Of a stretch of 64,000 nucleotides of DNA, positions 19,448 through 28,471 are shown in pieces. The notes beneath the pieces were generated by a model. The model searched no databases. It had not been told where the DNA came from and saw only the letters and a list, made by a program, of their open reading frames with translations. Within the stretch, counting starts at the first letter, position 1. Every line of letters begins with the position of its first letter. The stretch is from Herpetosiphon aurantiacus DSM 785 (GTDB taxonomy: Bacteria; Chloroflexota; Chloroflexia; Chloroflexales; Herpetosiphonaceae): the NCBI GenBank assembly GCA_000018565.1, contig CP000876.1, forward strand, positions 248,001-312,000, read 5' to 3'. A program made the translations under genes and the position numbers.

Positions 19448-21265
19448 ATGAACATTCGTTTCTTGGGAGCATTGGGCTTGCTCATGATTGTGTTAGCACT
19501 GCCCCGCAATAGCGTAGCGGAGCACCAGCGTTCATCGGCATCGCACGATAGTGCGATCACGATCAGCACCACCGCGCCAGCAGTTCCTGGCCAGTTTATT
19601 GTCCAATTTCGCCCGACTGCTTCACGGAACCAGCGTCAATCGACGCTAGCCGTACTGGGTGCATACGTCGTTCGCCGCATTGAGCCGCTTAACCTCGATG
19701 TGTTGGAAATACCAGCACTGACGAAGACTTCAACATCAACGGCTATGGATCGAATCCTAGCGCATGCCCGTGACAATCACGATATTGTATTTTTAGAGCC
19801 GAACTATATCTACACCACAACCTATCTCCCGAACGACTCCGCCTATCAAAACCAATGGGCTTGGAGTATGGTGCGTGCACCACAAGCCTGGGATATAACC
19901 AGAGGGAGTCCCAATGTCACTATTGCGGTGCTTGACACCGGGATCGATCGGGAACACCCTGATCTCAAAGCGAAAGTTGTGAGCCATGGTATCGATTTGG
20001 TGACTGCTGATGGGATCGCTCATGATGAGAATGGCCATGGCACACATGTCGCAGGCACGGCGGCAGCGGCAACGAACAATGCGCTAGGTGGCGCTGGGAT
20101 GTGTCCGCTTTGCCAGGTACTACCAGTGCGCGTCTTGAATGCGTTTGGTTCAGGTACACTCGACGCTGTTGCCGAAGGGATCATCTATGCTGCCGACGCG
20201 GGTGTCCAAGTTATCAACCTCAGTCTGGGCGGGCCGGGTTCTTTTGCGCTGCAACACGCTGTCGATTATGCGTGGACTCATGGATCATTTCTCGCATGTG
20301 CCGCTGGCAATAATGGCACTGCATCGCTCGATATGGCGTATCCTGCTGCATATGGTAACTGCTTTGCCGTAGCGGCGACCACGTCCATGGATCAAACGGC
20401 TGACTTTTCAAACTATGGCTCTTGGGTGGAAATGGGGGCACCAGGAGTTAATATCTACTCTGGTTGGCTATATGGTGGCTATCATACCATCAGTGGCACG
20501 TCGATGGCAGCGCCCCATGTCGCTGGAGTGGCGGGGTTGCTGGCTTCATTCGGTTTAAGTAATAGTCAGATCCGCAGCCGACTCTGTACATCCGCCGACC
20601 GTACCGCAGCCACAGGGAGCGCCTATACCTGTGGCCGTCTGAATGCGTGGCGGGCAGTTTCTGCCGCAATTCCGACGACAACACCCACATTGAGACCAAC
20701 CACGACAAGGACTCCGACACCAAGCGCCATTCCACAACCTGGGGTGACGGTAATGCCTAGTACGCCGCCTGCCCATGCCCCGACTGTAACAGCAGTGCCA
20801 ACGGTGGCTGTTCCTGGCAATACGTTGATTAACAGCGGATTTGAGGATGGCAATGCCCCGTGGGAGCAGGTCTCGGCTTGGAATTATGCGTTGATTATTG
20901 ATGGTCCTGCTCACACGGGACGACGCGGCGCACTCTTGTCGGGATTTATTAACGGCGGAGATGCACTCTTCCAAACCGTTACGGTACCTGCACATGGGAA
21001 ACTAACCTACTATCTGCGGGTGACCTCCGATGATGCCCCAACCCAACCTCGCGATTATCTGCGAGTTAAGTTGTATACGACCAACGGCATACCGATCGCG
21101 ACCTTGCGCACGTGGAGCAACGCGACACTGTGGAATATCTGGATCGTTGATTCTGTGGACATGAACGCGTATGCGCATCAGACCCTGCGTATTCAGTTTG
21201 AAACGATCACTGATAGTCAATGGAACACGTGGTTTGCGATTGATGATATCAGTTTGACCCCTTAA
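19448..21265 (+). CDS. Secreted subtilisin-like serine protease (peptidase S8) with C-terminal beta domain
   Basis: The 605-residue exoenzyme has a signal peptide (residues 1-25), an I9-like inhibitory propeptide (PGQFIVQFRP to VFLEPNYIY), and an S8 catalytic domain with the triad in IAVLDTGID (Asp), HGTHVAG (His) and GTSMAAPHVAG (Ser). The oxyanion Asn region is CAAGNNGT. A Thr/Pro linker (about residues 410-455) leads to a C-terminal jelly-roll-like domain (NSGFEDGNAPWEQVS, LTYYLRVTSDD, WFAIDDISL) of the kind used for binding or for maturation. The start has AAGGAG five bases upstream. In predatory bacteria such proteases digest prey protein; this role is inferred. Confidence 0.92.
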   Translation: MNIRFLGALGLLMIVLALPRNSVAEHQRSSASHDSAITISTTAPAVPGQFIVQFRPTASRNQRQSTLAVLGAYVVRRIEPLNLDVLEIPALTKTSTSTAMDRILAHARDNHDIVFLEPNYIYTTTYLPNDSAYQNQWAWSMVRAPQAWDITRGSPNVTIAVLDTGIDREHPDLKAKVVSHGIDLVTADGIAHDENGHGTHVAGTAAAATNNALGGAGMCPLCQVLPVRVLNAFGSGTLDAVAEGIIYAADAGVQVINLSLGGPGSFALQHAVDYAWTHGSFLACAAGNNGTASLDMAYPAAYGNCFAVAATTSMDQTADFSNYGSWVEMGAPGVNIYSGWLYGGYHTISGTSMAAPHVAGVAGLLASFGLSNSQIRSRLCTSADRTAATGSAYTCGRLNAWRAVSAAIPTTTPTLRPTTTRTPTPSAIPQPGVTVMPSTPPAHAPTVTAVPTVAVPGNTLINSGFEDGNAPWEQVSAWNYALIIDGPAHTGRRGALLSGFINGGDALFQTVTVPAHGKLTYYLRVTSDDAPTQPRDYLRVKLYTTNGIPIATLRTWSNATLWNIWIVDSVDMNAYAHQTLRIQFETITDSQWNTWFAIDDISLTP

Positions 21266-21394
21266 TCGGGTAGGGGGGTAGGGGAATGATCCGCGATACC
21301 AGACCAGATACCATAGTTTGAGGATGATTCATGGGAAGGATTCTTGCCATGGGTGCCGTTAAGCCACGGAGGATCTCGTCGCTGAGCGGTAGTA

Positions 21395-21446
21395 TAGCGC
21401 AGGGGTGTCAGTTTGGAGTATACGCAATTCTGACACCCCTGCGCTA
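21395..21446. repeat. 17-bp inverted repeat (hairpin) in noncoding DNA
   Basis: TAGCGCAGGGGTGTCAG (21395-21411) is mirrored exactly at 21430-21446 with an 18-bp spacer. It lies 130 bp after the subtilase stop. There is no U-run. It could be a transcript end structure or the remains of a small mobile repeat. Confidence 0.6.
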
Positions 21447-21831
21447 CAAAGCCGATAGACACGGATCACCTACTCAAACCCGTGGTCTCGAACGTGCTAT
21501 AGACCATGGGACAAGGTCGGTGTTACCAGTCCGAAGATCCTACCTCGCCATCCTTACCCGTACTCTTGCTGATCGGTCACACACCACTGGCCATGACCTT
21601 GGTGGTGGCCGCAGTGCGATCAACTGCTATCCGAAACACCATGGCTTCCACACGCCCCTCCGTGCTCTTGGGGAGTCATCTACCCGCCTCCGTCACCATC
21701 CCATGCGTGATCCAACATTCGCCGATCTGTTTATCAGTGAAGAGACTGCCGTCGCGCGTGGCTATCGCAATCGATACGGAGGGCTGTCCGATGCTCTGCC
21801 TATTGGCACGTATCCGTTCCAAGGAGTTGCT
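21447..21831. other. Noncoding stretch before the cupin gene
   Basis: An open frame continues from 21331 into the cupin gene, but its first 167 codons have an irregular composition, no recognisable domain and no ribosome binding site at the start. I regard this stretch as noncoding or decayed. No other gene was recognised on either strand. Confidence 0.45.
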
Positions 21832-22269
21832 ATGATCGACCCTATTCCCGTCCCCAATGGAGCACCTCGGCTCCGCGACCATCCCATCACACGCGGTATC
21901 GGCAACAATCAGATTCTGCATCTTGCCGATGCTGTCGATCACCTCGTGAATGAGGTGCATCCCGCGATCCACGGGCATCGGCAGATAACCCTGTTCCGTC
22001 AAGCCCCAGTCACGCTCGTCTTATTTGTCTTTGATGCGGGCGGTGAACTTCCCGATCATGTTGCCCAAGGAATCGTCAGTATTCAGGTACTGAACGGCAG
22101 GTTGAGCATCCAGATCGCAGGGAATGATCATCGCTTGGATGCGGGACAGATCCTGTTCCTCAATCCCGCCATTGCGCATAGTGTGCGGGCCGAGATCGCG
22201 AGCACGATGCTCTTGACCGTCCATCACATGGAGTCAATCAGCATGGCGCAAACGACGGTGGAGCCATAA
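21832..22269 (+). CDS. Small cupin-fold protein
   Basis: The 145-residue protein has one cupin-type beta-barrel. Visible parts are VTLVLFVFDAGGELPDHVAQG in the place of motif 1, VLNGRLSIQIAGNDHRLDAGQILFLNP between the motifs, and a C-terminal AHSVRAEIASTMLLTVHH. The usual G(X)5HXH metal site is only partly kept (ELPDHVA; AHSV), so metal binding is uncertain. The start at 21832 has AAGGAG five bases upstream, which excludes the longer in-frame extension. Related short cupins act as ligand sensors or dioxygenase-like enzymes; no pathway is suggested by its neighbours. Confidence 0.75.
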   Translation: MIDPIPVPNGAPRLRDHPITRGIGNNQILHLADAVDHLVNEVHPAIHGHRQITLFRQAPVTLVLFVFDAGGELPDHVAQGIVSIQVLNGRLSIQIAGNDHRLDAGQILFLNPAIAHSVRAEIASTMLLTVHHMESISMAQTTVEP

Positions 22270-22544
22270 TCCGGCCTGCGGGGGAGCCTACAAGTACCAC
22301 AGCAATCAGACCACGATGACCGCTGCATTGCAGCGAGGAGGCCGGGATGAAAACGATACGACTCTTTCCACATGTAATCGGATCTTTGTTTGCTGGGCAA
22401 GGCGCTGTTCATCGCTGATCGATCGGGCATAGGCATACACCATGATCGATCAACGTGCTGATCCACTGCTTGGTTGACCTCGTGAAGCGGACGGCACGCT
22501 GAGCGTATTGCGCTGGGAATCAGGAACACGAGGTTCACCCGGCG

Positions 22545-23045
22545 GTGGTTGTGGCGGACATTGCTGGCTTGGTTGCAGGGGTAATGTCCATGGCCGCAGG
22601 CGAATATGTATCGGTCAGTTCCCAGGCAGATACGGAACGAGCGGACATTGACCGTGAGCGTATGGAACTCGCCGTGGATGCCCACGCCGAACGAGCGGAA
22701 CTGGCAGCCATCTATGGTCGCCGTGGCCTTGACGCATCCCTCGCTAAGCAAGTCGCCGAGCAATTGATGCTGAAGGATGCCCTCGCGGCCCACGCCCGTG
22801 ATGAACTTGGGATCTCCGAAACTATGCGTGCCCGTCCCATCCAAGCAGCGCTTGCGTCGGCGGCTGCCTTTGCCGTTGGCGCAATACTCCCGCTGATGAC
22901 CGCCGTGCTTGCAGTTGATTCCTATCTCACTGTTTTGGTGACGGGAACCTCACTCATAGTGGGTGCCATGCGGGTGGCTTTTTGGGGTGCGCTTGCGATG
23001 GCATTAACGGCTGGCGTTGGAGCGATCTTTGAGACACCTGTCTAG
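22545..23045 (+). pseudogene. VIT/CCC1-type transporter lacking its N-terminus
   Basis: The frame matches the VIT1/CCC1 (DUF125) family from the end of the first membrane region onwards: AGLVAGVMSMAAGEYVSVSSQADTE is the highly conserved segment. It continues through a charged cytoplasmic helix pair (RRGLDASLAKQVAEQLM) and the last three membrane helices. The family is usually about 230-240 residues and begins with a helix containing GANDG, which is absent. The bases upstream of the GTG at 22545 encode nothing of the kind. No ribosome binding site is seen. The gene is probably 5'-truncated and inactive. The next gene encodes a cation ATPase. Confidence 0.75.
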
Positions 23046-23119
23046 ACCGTGCTTGTATCACAAGCCACTCCTGTTGGCAGCGCAGTTTCATCCCATTGCA
23101 GCGTATACGAGGAGATTAT

Positions 23120-25972
23120 ATGACGAGTAGCCATGTTGTCGCCATCTTTCAACAACCGACGGATGTGGTGATCGCTGCACTAAACAGCGACATGAGCCAT
23201 GGATTGACCACGGTGGAGGCGCACCGTCGTCACCGCCAATACGGTGCCAATGAACTTGATGCTGAACCGCCGATCCCTGCCTGGCGGACGTTCCTCGCGC
23301 AGTTTCAAAACGTCCTCGTCATCGTACTCCTAATCGCGGCGGCGATATCGCTAGTAGTATGGCTCTACGAGCGCGAGCAGGCGCTCCCCTATGAGGCGAT
23401 CGTGATCGTCGCAATTGTGCTGCTGAATGGAATCTTGGGCTTTATCCAAGAGGCGCGTGCAGCACGCGCCGTCGCGGCGTTGCGTGCACTGGCAGCCGCT
23501 GAGGCCTCCGTCATTCGCAATGGGGAAACCGTGCGTATTGCGGCGACAGAACTGGTACCGGGCGATATTCTCCTGATCGAAGAAGGCGCAACGATTCCCG
23601 CCGACGGGCGCGTTATCCAATCGATAGCCCTGCATACCCTCGAAGCCTCGCTGACGGGGGAGAGCTTGCCCGTCTCCAAGGATACCGACCCGCTTACCAC
23701 CGCCGCGAGTCTTGGTGATCGCTCAAATATGCTGTTTAGCGGCACAACGGCGAGCTATGGCCGCGGGCGAATGGTCGTGACCGCCACCGGCATGCAGACG
23801 GAGATGGGCAAAATCGCTGGGCTTCTCCGACAGACCACGAGCGAGCGCACGCCCCTGCAACGGGAGCTTGATCGCACGGGGAAATGGCTTGGCATAGTCG
23901 TCATAGGCATGGCCGTCATCATGATTGGGACTATTCTGTTGCTAGAAGAGGTTCGGGATGTCAAAACCATCGTTGCGGTGCTCATCCTGGGTGTAGCGCT
24001 CGCCGTGGCTGCCGTGCCAGAGGGCTTACCGACGATCGTGACGGCGGTCTTGGCGCTCGGGGTGCAACGCATGGCGCGTCGCAAAGCCATCATCCGCAAG
24101 TTGCCAGCAGTGGAAACGCTCGGCTCGGCCAGCATTATTGCCTCTGACAAGACAGGGACGCTCACGAGGAACGAGATGACGGTGCGCACCATCGTCACGG
24201 CGAGTGGTCGTGTCGAGATCGTGGGCATCGGCTATGGGCCAAGTGGGGAACTTCGGCAGACCGACGACGCTTCGTCCACCGAGGCCATGCGCAGCGAGGT
24301 CACCGCCACGCTGTCGGCAGCGAATCGTGCCAACAATGCGGTAGTGCTGGAGCGTGACGGACGCTGGACGATTCTCGGCGATCCCACCGAAGGAGCGCTG
24401 ATTGTTGCCGCGCAGAAGGCTGGCCTCACAGAGGAAACACTGACCGCCCGCTTCCCGCGCGTAGGCGAGGTGCCCTTCTCTTCAGAACGCAAGCTCATGA
24501 GCACCGTCCATACGGACAGCACGCACCCAGAGCGCCTGCTGGTCTTTACCAAAGGTGCGCCCGATGTCCTGTTGAATCAGTGTACGGCGGAATGGGTTGA
24601 GCACGCTCCACGTCGATTAAGCGAGGAGCGCCGCGCAACACTGCGCACACTCAACGAGCAGTTGGCGGGTGAGGGATTGCGGATTATCGGGATTGCCAGC
24701 CGTGTGCTACCCCGTGATGCGCTCGACCAAGCCCACGCGCTCAACGATGAGCTGGAACATGATCTGGTGCTGCTTGGCTTCGTGGGCATGATCGACCCGC
24801 CGCGCGACGAAGCCAAGGCCGCGATCACACGGGCGAAAATGGCCGGCATTCGGTCGATTATGATTACCGGCGATCATCCCAAAACCGCGATGGCAATTGC
24901 GATGGAGTTAGGGATTGCTGGTACCACCGCAGCGGTAACAGGAGCAGAGGTGGAGTCGTTGTCAGAGGAGGCACTTCGCACGCTCGTGCAGGAATGCTCA
25001 GTCTATGCACGGGTTAACCCGGAACACAAGCTCCGCCTCGTCAAAGCGCTCCAACAGAACGGTGCGGTGGTCGCGATGACTGGTGATGGCGTTAACGATG
25101 CGCCAGCACTCAAAGCAGCCGATATTGGGGTGGCGATGGGAATAACGGGAACCGATGTGTCCAAGGAAGCCGCCGACATGATCCTCGCCGACGACAATTT
25201 CGCCACTATTGTCGCCGCCGTCGAAGAAGGGCGTGCCATCTTTGTAAACATCCAGAAGTTCTTATTTTTCCTGCTTTCGTCGAACATCGGCGAAGTCCTG
25301 ACGATGTTCGGCGGGGTCGTACTCGCCAGTGTCTTGGGATTAAGCGCTGGCAATGACGCGATTATTGTTCCCTTACTGGCAACCCAGATTTTGTGGATAA
25401 ATCTGGTTACCGACGGCACGCCCGCGCTAGCGCTTGGCCTCGAACCAGCGAATGCCGCAGTGATGCATCAACCGCCGCGTCCGCATGGGAGCAGTGTCAT
25501 TCCGCGCGGGATGTGGATACGCATCCTCGTGGTTGGGGTCATTATGGCCGTCGGAACGCTGCTGGTCCTTGATGCCGCCTTGCCGGGTGGCCTGATCCAT
25601 GGGTCGCAGACGATGGAGTACGGGCGGACAATGGCATTCACAACCCTGATGCTATTCCAAATGTACAACGTCTTCAACGCCCGCTCCTATACCCAGAGCG
25701 CATTCTCCCACCCGTTCCAGAATCCTTGGCTGTGGGGCGCAGTAACCATGTCTCTTGTGCTCCATATGATGGTCATCACTGTGCCAGTGTTGCAGCGTGC
25801 CTTCAGTACCGTGTCTTTGACCGCGCGTGACTGGCTGACCTGCCTCCTTGTCGCGAGCATCGTGCTATGGGTCCGTGAGCTGGATAAGGTCGGGCAACGA
25901 CACCGGCTGCGTGGCACGCAGGGGGAACACCGGGGCACCACAACAAACACCGAAACGGATCACAGCGGATAA
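23120..25972 (+). CDS. P-type (P2A) calcium-translocating ATPase
   Basis: The 950-residue membrane pump moves Ca2+ or a similar cation out of the cytoplasm using ATP. An N-terminal cation-ATPase domain is followed by TM1/TM2, an actuator with TGES (about residue 182), the ion-binding helix with PEGLP (about 303), the phosphorylation site DKTGTLT (about 345), an ATP-binding region with KGAPDVLL, and the hinge TGDGVNDAPALKAADIGVAMG. NLVTDGTPALALG in TM6 is typical of P2A pumps. Six C-terminal helices complete the family layout. The start at 23120 has GAGGAG five bases upstream. The C-terminal tail is hydrophilic (TEGTTTNTE-like). Confidence 0.93.
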   Translation: MTSSHVVAIFQQPTDVVIAALNSDMSHGLTTVEAHRRHRQYGANELDAEPPIPAWRTFLAQFQNVLVIVLLIAAAISLVVWLYEREQALPYEAIVIVAIVLLNGILGFIQEARAARAVAALRALAAAEASVIRNGETVRIAATELVPGDILLIEEGATIPADGRVIQSIALHTLEASLTGESLPVSKDTDPLTTAASLGDRSNMLFSGTTASYGRGRMVVTATGMQTEMGKIAGLLRQTTSERTPLQRELDRTGKWLGIVVIGMAVIMIGTILLLEEVRDVKTIVAVLILGVALAVAAVPEGLPTIVTAVLALGVQRMARRKAIIRKLPAVETLGSASIIASDKTGTLTRNEMTVRTIVTASGRVEIVGIGYGPSGELRQTDDASSTEAMRSEVTATLSAANRANNAVVLERDGRWTILGDPTEGALIVAAQKAGLTEETLTARFPRVGEVPFSSERKLMSTVHTDSTHPERLLVFTKGAPDVLLNQCTAEWVEHAPRRLSEERRATLRTLNEQLAGEGLRIIGIASRVLPRDALDQAHALNDELEHDLVLLGFVGMIDPPRDEAKAAITRAKMAGIRSIMITGDHPKTAMAIAMELGIAGTTAAVTGAEVESLSEEALRTLVQECSVYARVNPEHKLRLVKALQQNGAVVAMTGDGVNDAPALKAADIGVAMGITGTDVSKEAADMILADDNFATIVAAVEEGRAIFVNIQKFLFFLLSSNIGEVLTMFGGVVLASVLGLSAGNDAIIVPLLATQILWINLVTDGTPALALGLEPANAAVMHQPPRPHGSSVIPRGMWIRILVVGVIMAVGTLLVLDAALPGGLIHGSQTMEYGRTMAFTTLMLFQMYNVFNARSYTQSAFSHPFQNPWLWGAVTMSLVLHMMVITVPVLQRAFSTVSLTARDWLTCLLVASIVLWVRELDKVGQRHRLRGTQGEHRGTTTNTETDHSG

Positions 25973-26223
25973 TCAGCAATTCCATTTCAGATGCACCAGG
26001 TGAAACTCTGCGATAACGAAGGTGATGGCGGAGTTTGACAACGATAGTCCTCGGTCTCTCAAATGGTCGAATTGGCCAGCAAAGTCGATCGTGGGTTTAA
26101 CTCTATTGGCGTAGTGTGGTGCATAATCATTGGTGCACCATCCACCGAACCCAACGTGAACCCTTGGTGCCATGCGTGTACCCCGTCAACCATAGACCGC
26201 TCTCGCGGGTCAGAAAGGACACG

Positions 26224-26454
26224 ATGCACAACAAAGACCACCCCTCGAAGGTGAACGCAGGTGATACCACGGTAGGGAGATCGTCTCCCATTACTATCGG
26301 GGGCTTTATCGCTATTGGAGCCGGATTGGGCATGGTCGTCGGGCTGCTGCTCGGTGACCTGGTGCTCGGGATGCTGTCTGGAACTGGCCTAGGCATAGTG
26401 GTTGGCGCAGTCCGTGAAACGCTACCGCGTCCTGTCGATGGAGAGATACCGTGA
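26224..26454 (+). CDS. Small glycine-rich membrane protein
   Basis: The 76-residue protein has a hydrophilic N-terminus and a glycine-rich hydrophobic hairpin: ITIGGFIAIGAGLGMVVGLLLG and GMLSGTGLGIVVGAV. The GxxxG spacing suits tightly packed or oligomerising helices. The start has AAAGGA four bases upstream. The last codons (GEIP, stop) lie in a short repeat shared with the 3' end of the gene at 33048-33842. Function unknown. It may be co-transcribed with the ATPase, although 250 bp separate them. Confidence 0.6.
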   Translation: MHNKDHPSKVNAGDTTVGRSSPITIGGFIAIGAGLGMVVGLLLGDLVLGMLSGTGLGIVVGAVRETLPRPVDGEIP

Positions 26455-26479
26455 TGGCTGTCAAGCGGCAGTTTTCATG

Positions 26480-26639
26480 AAGGAGAGCATGAAAAAGTCG
26501 GAGCATGAAACGCGATGGCGAACAGGATCACACGGCGATGCCGATCAGCCGAATGGGTGAGATGTCGAAGCCGAAAGCATCCGCAGCGGGAGCCGTCAGC
26601 CCCTGAGACCGCTACCCCCGAGTTTTTTGCGCTCTCCTC
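26480..26639 (+). pseudogene. Serine-resolvase relic inside a 160-bp mini-element with 24-bp inverted ends
   Basis: The 24 bp at 26480-26503 (AAGGAGAGCATGAAAAAGTC...) are an imperfect inverted copy of 26616-26639. Between them, 26505-26606 encodes a 33-residue frame whose parts match the C-terminus of the intact resolvase at 27351-27926: EQDHTAMPISRMGEMSKP against EKQHTIAQICRMLGISKP, then ASAAG, with about eight codons lost in between. The right end also matches the DNA just after the intact resolvase (27936-27959). It is a decayed deletion derivative of the resolvase element. Confidence 0.75.
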
Positions 26640-27165
26640 CTGCGGCGAATGTCTGCACCCGTTCGAGGATCAGCTGCATGGCGGCATGGAGCGGATCAAG
26701 CATGTCCCACGACGTTCGTTCACGGAGGAGCGCCCGGTAGCCTGGAGGGCCACCACAATCTTCGGGTGGACATGCCCCTGATCCCGCGTGACAGTGGGGA
26801 TACACGCGGTGCGGGACGGCGGGACGGATGTGTTCAATCCAGATATCGTGCTGCCAGAAGTCGCCCATATCGTAGTCGTAGCGGAAGCGCTCACCAACCC
26901 GCAACCGAAAATCGGCAAGCCGCACCTGGTCGGGATCATCAGCAAAGGAAAAACCGCCATCGTGATAGACTCCATAGGCCTTACCATAGATCAGCAATTG
27001 ATGGAGGTGGGCATCCTCCCAGCCCATTGCCGTTTGGATAATGGCATGGAGATCGGCAATGGTGGTGGTTGCGGCAACCTGGACCCGTCGCCACACCTGC
27101 GGCGTGATATCCCGCAACACGATTTTGAGGTGATAGATCAATGGTGTCGATGCAGCAAGGGTCAT
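26596..27165 (-). CDS. Plasmid pRiA4b Orf3-like protein
   Basis: The 189-residue protein belongs to the pRiA4b ORF-3-like family: YHLKIVLRDITPQVWRRVQV, LHAIIQTAMGWEDAHLHQLLI, GERFRYDYDMGDFWQHDIWIE and CPPEDCGGPPGYRALL are characteristic. The function is unknown; members are common on plasmids and near mobile genes. The start has GGAG five bases upstream and overlaps the stop of an upstream gene fragment (ATGA). The C-terminal tail (FAAGGERKKLGGSGLRG) is encoded by the inverted end of the resolvase mini-element, so the native C-terminus may have been replaced. Confidence 0.83.
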   Translation of the reverse strand: MTLAASTPLIYHLKIVLRDITPQVWRRVQVAATTTIADLHAIIQTAMGWEDAHLHQLLIYGKAYGVYHDGGFSFADDPDQVRLADFRLRVGERFRYDYDMGDFWQHDIWIEHIRPAVPHRVYPHCHAGSGACPPEDCGGPPGYRALLRERTSWDMLDPLHAAMQLILERVQTFAAGGERKKLGGSGLRG

Positions 27166-27320
27166 GGCAACTCCGGCTGGGTTTCCACATCGAGGATGGT
27201 GGCAAGAAAACGGTCGTTTGGTTGCCCCTGGTGGGGGTGGCGCGAAACAGCGATCCCATGGGCGGTCATGTGGGCATGATACGCGGTCAAGCTATCTTTG
27301 TTAAGATACCACAGCCGACA
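27162..27320 (-). pseudogene. 3' remnant of a gene preceding the pRiA4b-like gene
   Basis: A coding-like tail (LWYLNKDSLTAYHAHMTAHG, NDRFLATILDVETQ) ends at 27162 and overlaps the next start by four bases (ATGA), as within an operon. No start codon or ribosome binding site lies upstream; the frame runs into the resolvase region. The 5' part was probably lost when the resolvase element arrived. Confidence 0.45.
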
Positions 27321-27350
27321 ATGAGATTCTTGACCAGAAGGAGCGCACCC

Positions 27351-27926
27351 ATGCAGCTTGGCTATGCCCGTGTTTCCACCGACGACCAACACCTGCACTT
27401 GCAACACGATGCCCTCCAGCAGGCCGGATGTGAGCAAATCTTTGCCGATCACGGCAGTGGTGCAACCGCTGACCGGAGTGGCTTCCGCAGCTTGCTGGCC
27501 TATGCGCGAGCGGGGGACATCGTGGTGGTATGGCGCTTGGATCGGCTCAGTCGCTCACTGAAAGATCTGATCGAAATTGTCACGCTGCTAGATACCAAGG
27601 GCATCGGCCTGAAAAGCCTTCACGAATCGATCGATACGACCTCCAGTGCGGGGAAACTGATTTTCCATATCTTTGGGGCACTGGCGGAATTTGAACGCAC
27701 CCTCATTCGCGAACGCACCCACGCGGGATTGCAGGCAGCGCGAGCGCGAGGGCGGAAGGGTGGGCGACCGAAAGCGCTGTCCGCCGATCAGCAGGCGTTG
27801 GCCGTGAAACTGTATAACGAAAAGCAGCACACGATCGCGCAGATCTGCCGGATGCTGGGGATTTCGAAGCCAACGTTGTACAACTATCTGGCCGATGCCT
27901 CCGCAGCGGGAACCACCAACGCATGA
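27351..27926 (+). CDS. Serine resolvase/invertase
   Basis: The 191-residue site-specific recombinase has the catalytic domain YARVSTDDQ with the nucleophilic Ser near residue 9, VVVWRLDRLSRSLKDL with the conserved arginines, GIGLKSLHESIDTTS, AEFERTLIRERTHAGLQAARARGRKGGRP, and a C-terminal helix-turn-helix (IAQICRMLGISKPTLYNYL). It cuts and rejoins DNA through a phosphoserine link. The start at 27351 has AAGGAG seven bases upstream; the frame upstream of it is not coding. An end-like sequence (27936-27959) follows the stop and recurs beside two relics of the same gene, so it belongs to a small mobile unit. Confidence 0.9.
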   Translation: MQLGYARVSTDDQHLHLQHDALQQAGCEQIFADHGSGATADRSGFRSLLAYARAGDIVVVWRLDRLSRSLKDLIEIVTLLDTKGIGLKSLHESIDTTSSAGKLIFHIFGALAEFERTLIRERTHAGLQAARARGRKGGRPKALSADQQALAVKLYNEKQHTIAQICRMLGISKPTLYNYLADASAAGTTNA

Positions 27927-27997
27927 GGCGCATGACCCCGACTTTTTTGTGCTCTCCTTAAGCCCAGATGGGCACAATCGGCTCACGTATGATGCAT

Positions 27998-28456
27998 TTA
28001 ACGAACGCTTTTGACCTCGCGTTCTGCATGGGAACACAAATATTGCAGCCAGACTTTCGCCTCCATTGGGCCAAAATCATCGTGTTCAACCAGCGCGTTC
28101 GCGGGTTGCTCACGCGCAAAGCGTTGCGCTAAGGCGATCGTTGCTTGGCGGGTTGTCTTAAAATCTGCTAGCAACTGTGGCCACGACCGATCAGCGGCTG
28201 GCGCATAGCCATCATACTCTTCACGAATAAATGGCTCACCAAAACACACCATAAGTCGCCGCCATGCCCAGCGTTCGATGCCAATGATATGGCGCAGTTG
28301 TTGACGATTTTTCGGGAGATCCGCCGCTCGATTGGCGTATTGTTCAATGGTTATGCCATTGTCAGTCAACAGCTTCTCATAATCGCCATAGGAATGGTTG
28401 TTGGATGGACGGATAAAGAGAAAATGAGCAACGACCTTCAAGATCAGTTTTCGCAT
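27998..28456 (-). CDS. DinB-like four-helix protein
   Basis: The 152-residue protein resembles the DinB/YfiT superfamily of four-helix-bundle proteins, many of which bind a metal through three His residues. Visible features are RQQLRHIIGIERWAWRRLMVCFGEP, REEYDGYAP, WPQLLADFKTTRQATIALA and a C-terminal VWLQYLCSHAEREV. His residues in RHIIG and SHAER sit at positions consistent with a metal site. The start at 28456 has GAGG five bases upstream; an ATG at 28471 is less well placed. Function unknown; relatives act in thiol-dependent detoxification. Confidence 0.65.
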   Translation of the reverse strand: MRKLILKVVAHFLFIRPSNNHSYGDYEKLLTDNGITIEQYANRAADLPKNRQQLRHIIGIERWAWRRLMVCFGEPFIREEYDGYAPAADRSWPQLLADFKTTRQATIALAQRFAREQPANALVEHDDFGPMEAKVWLQYLCSHAEREVKSVR

Positions 28457-28471
28457 ATATGCCTCATACAT

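Noticed and set aside
21331-21831. N-terminal extension of the cupin gene
   Set aside because: The extension lacks a ribosome binding site and domain signature and contains a 17-bp inverted repeat; the ATG at 21832 has an ideal site.
22224-22844. 206-codon minus-strand open frame
   Set aside because: It overlaps the cupin end and the VIT-like frame, whose conserved motifs are clearly on the plus strand.
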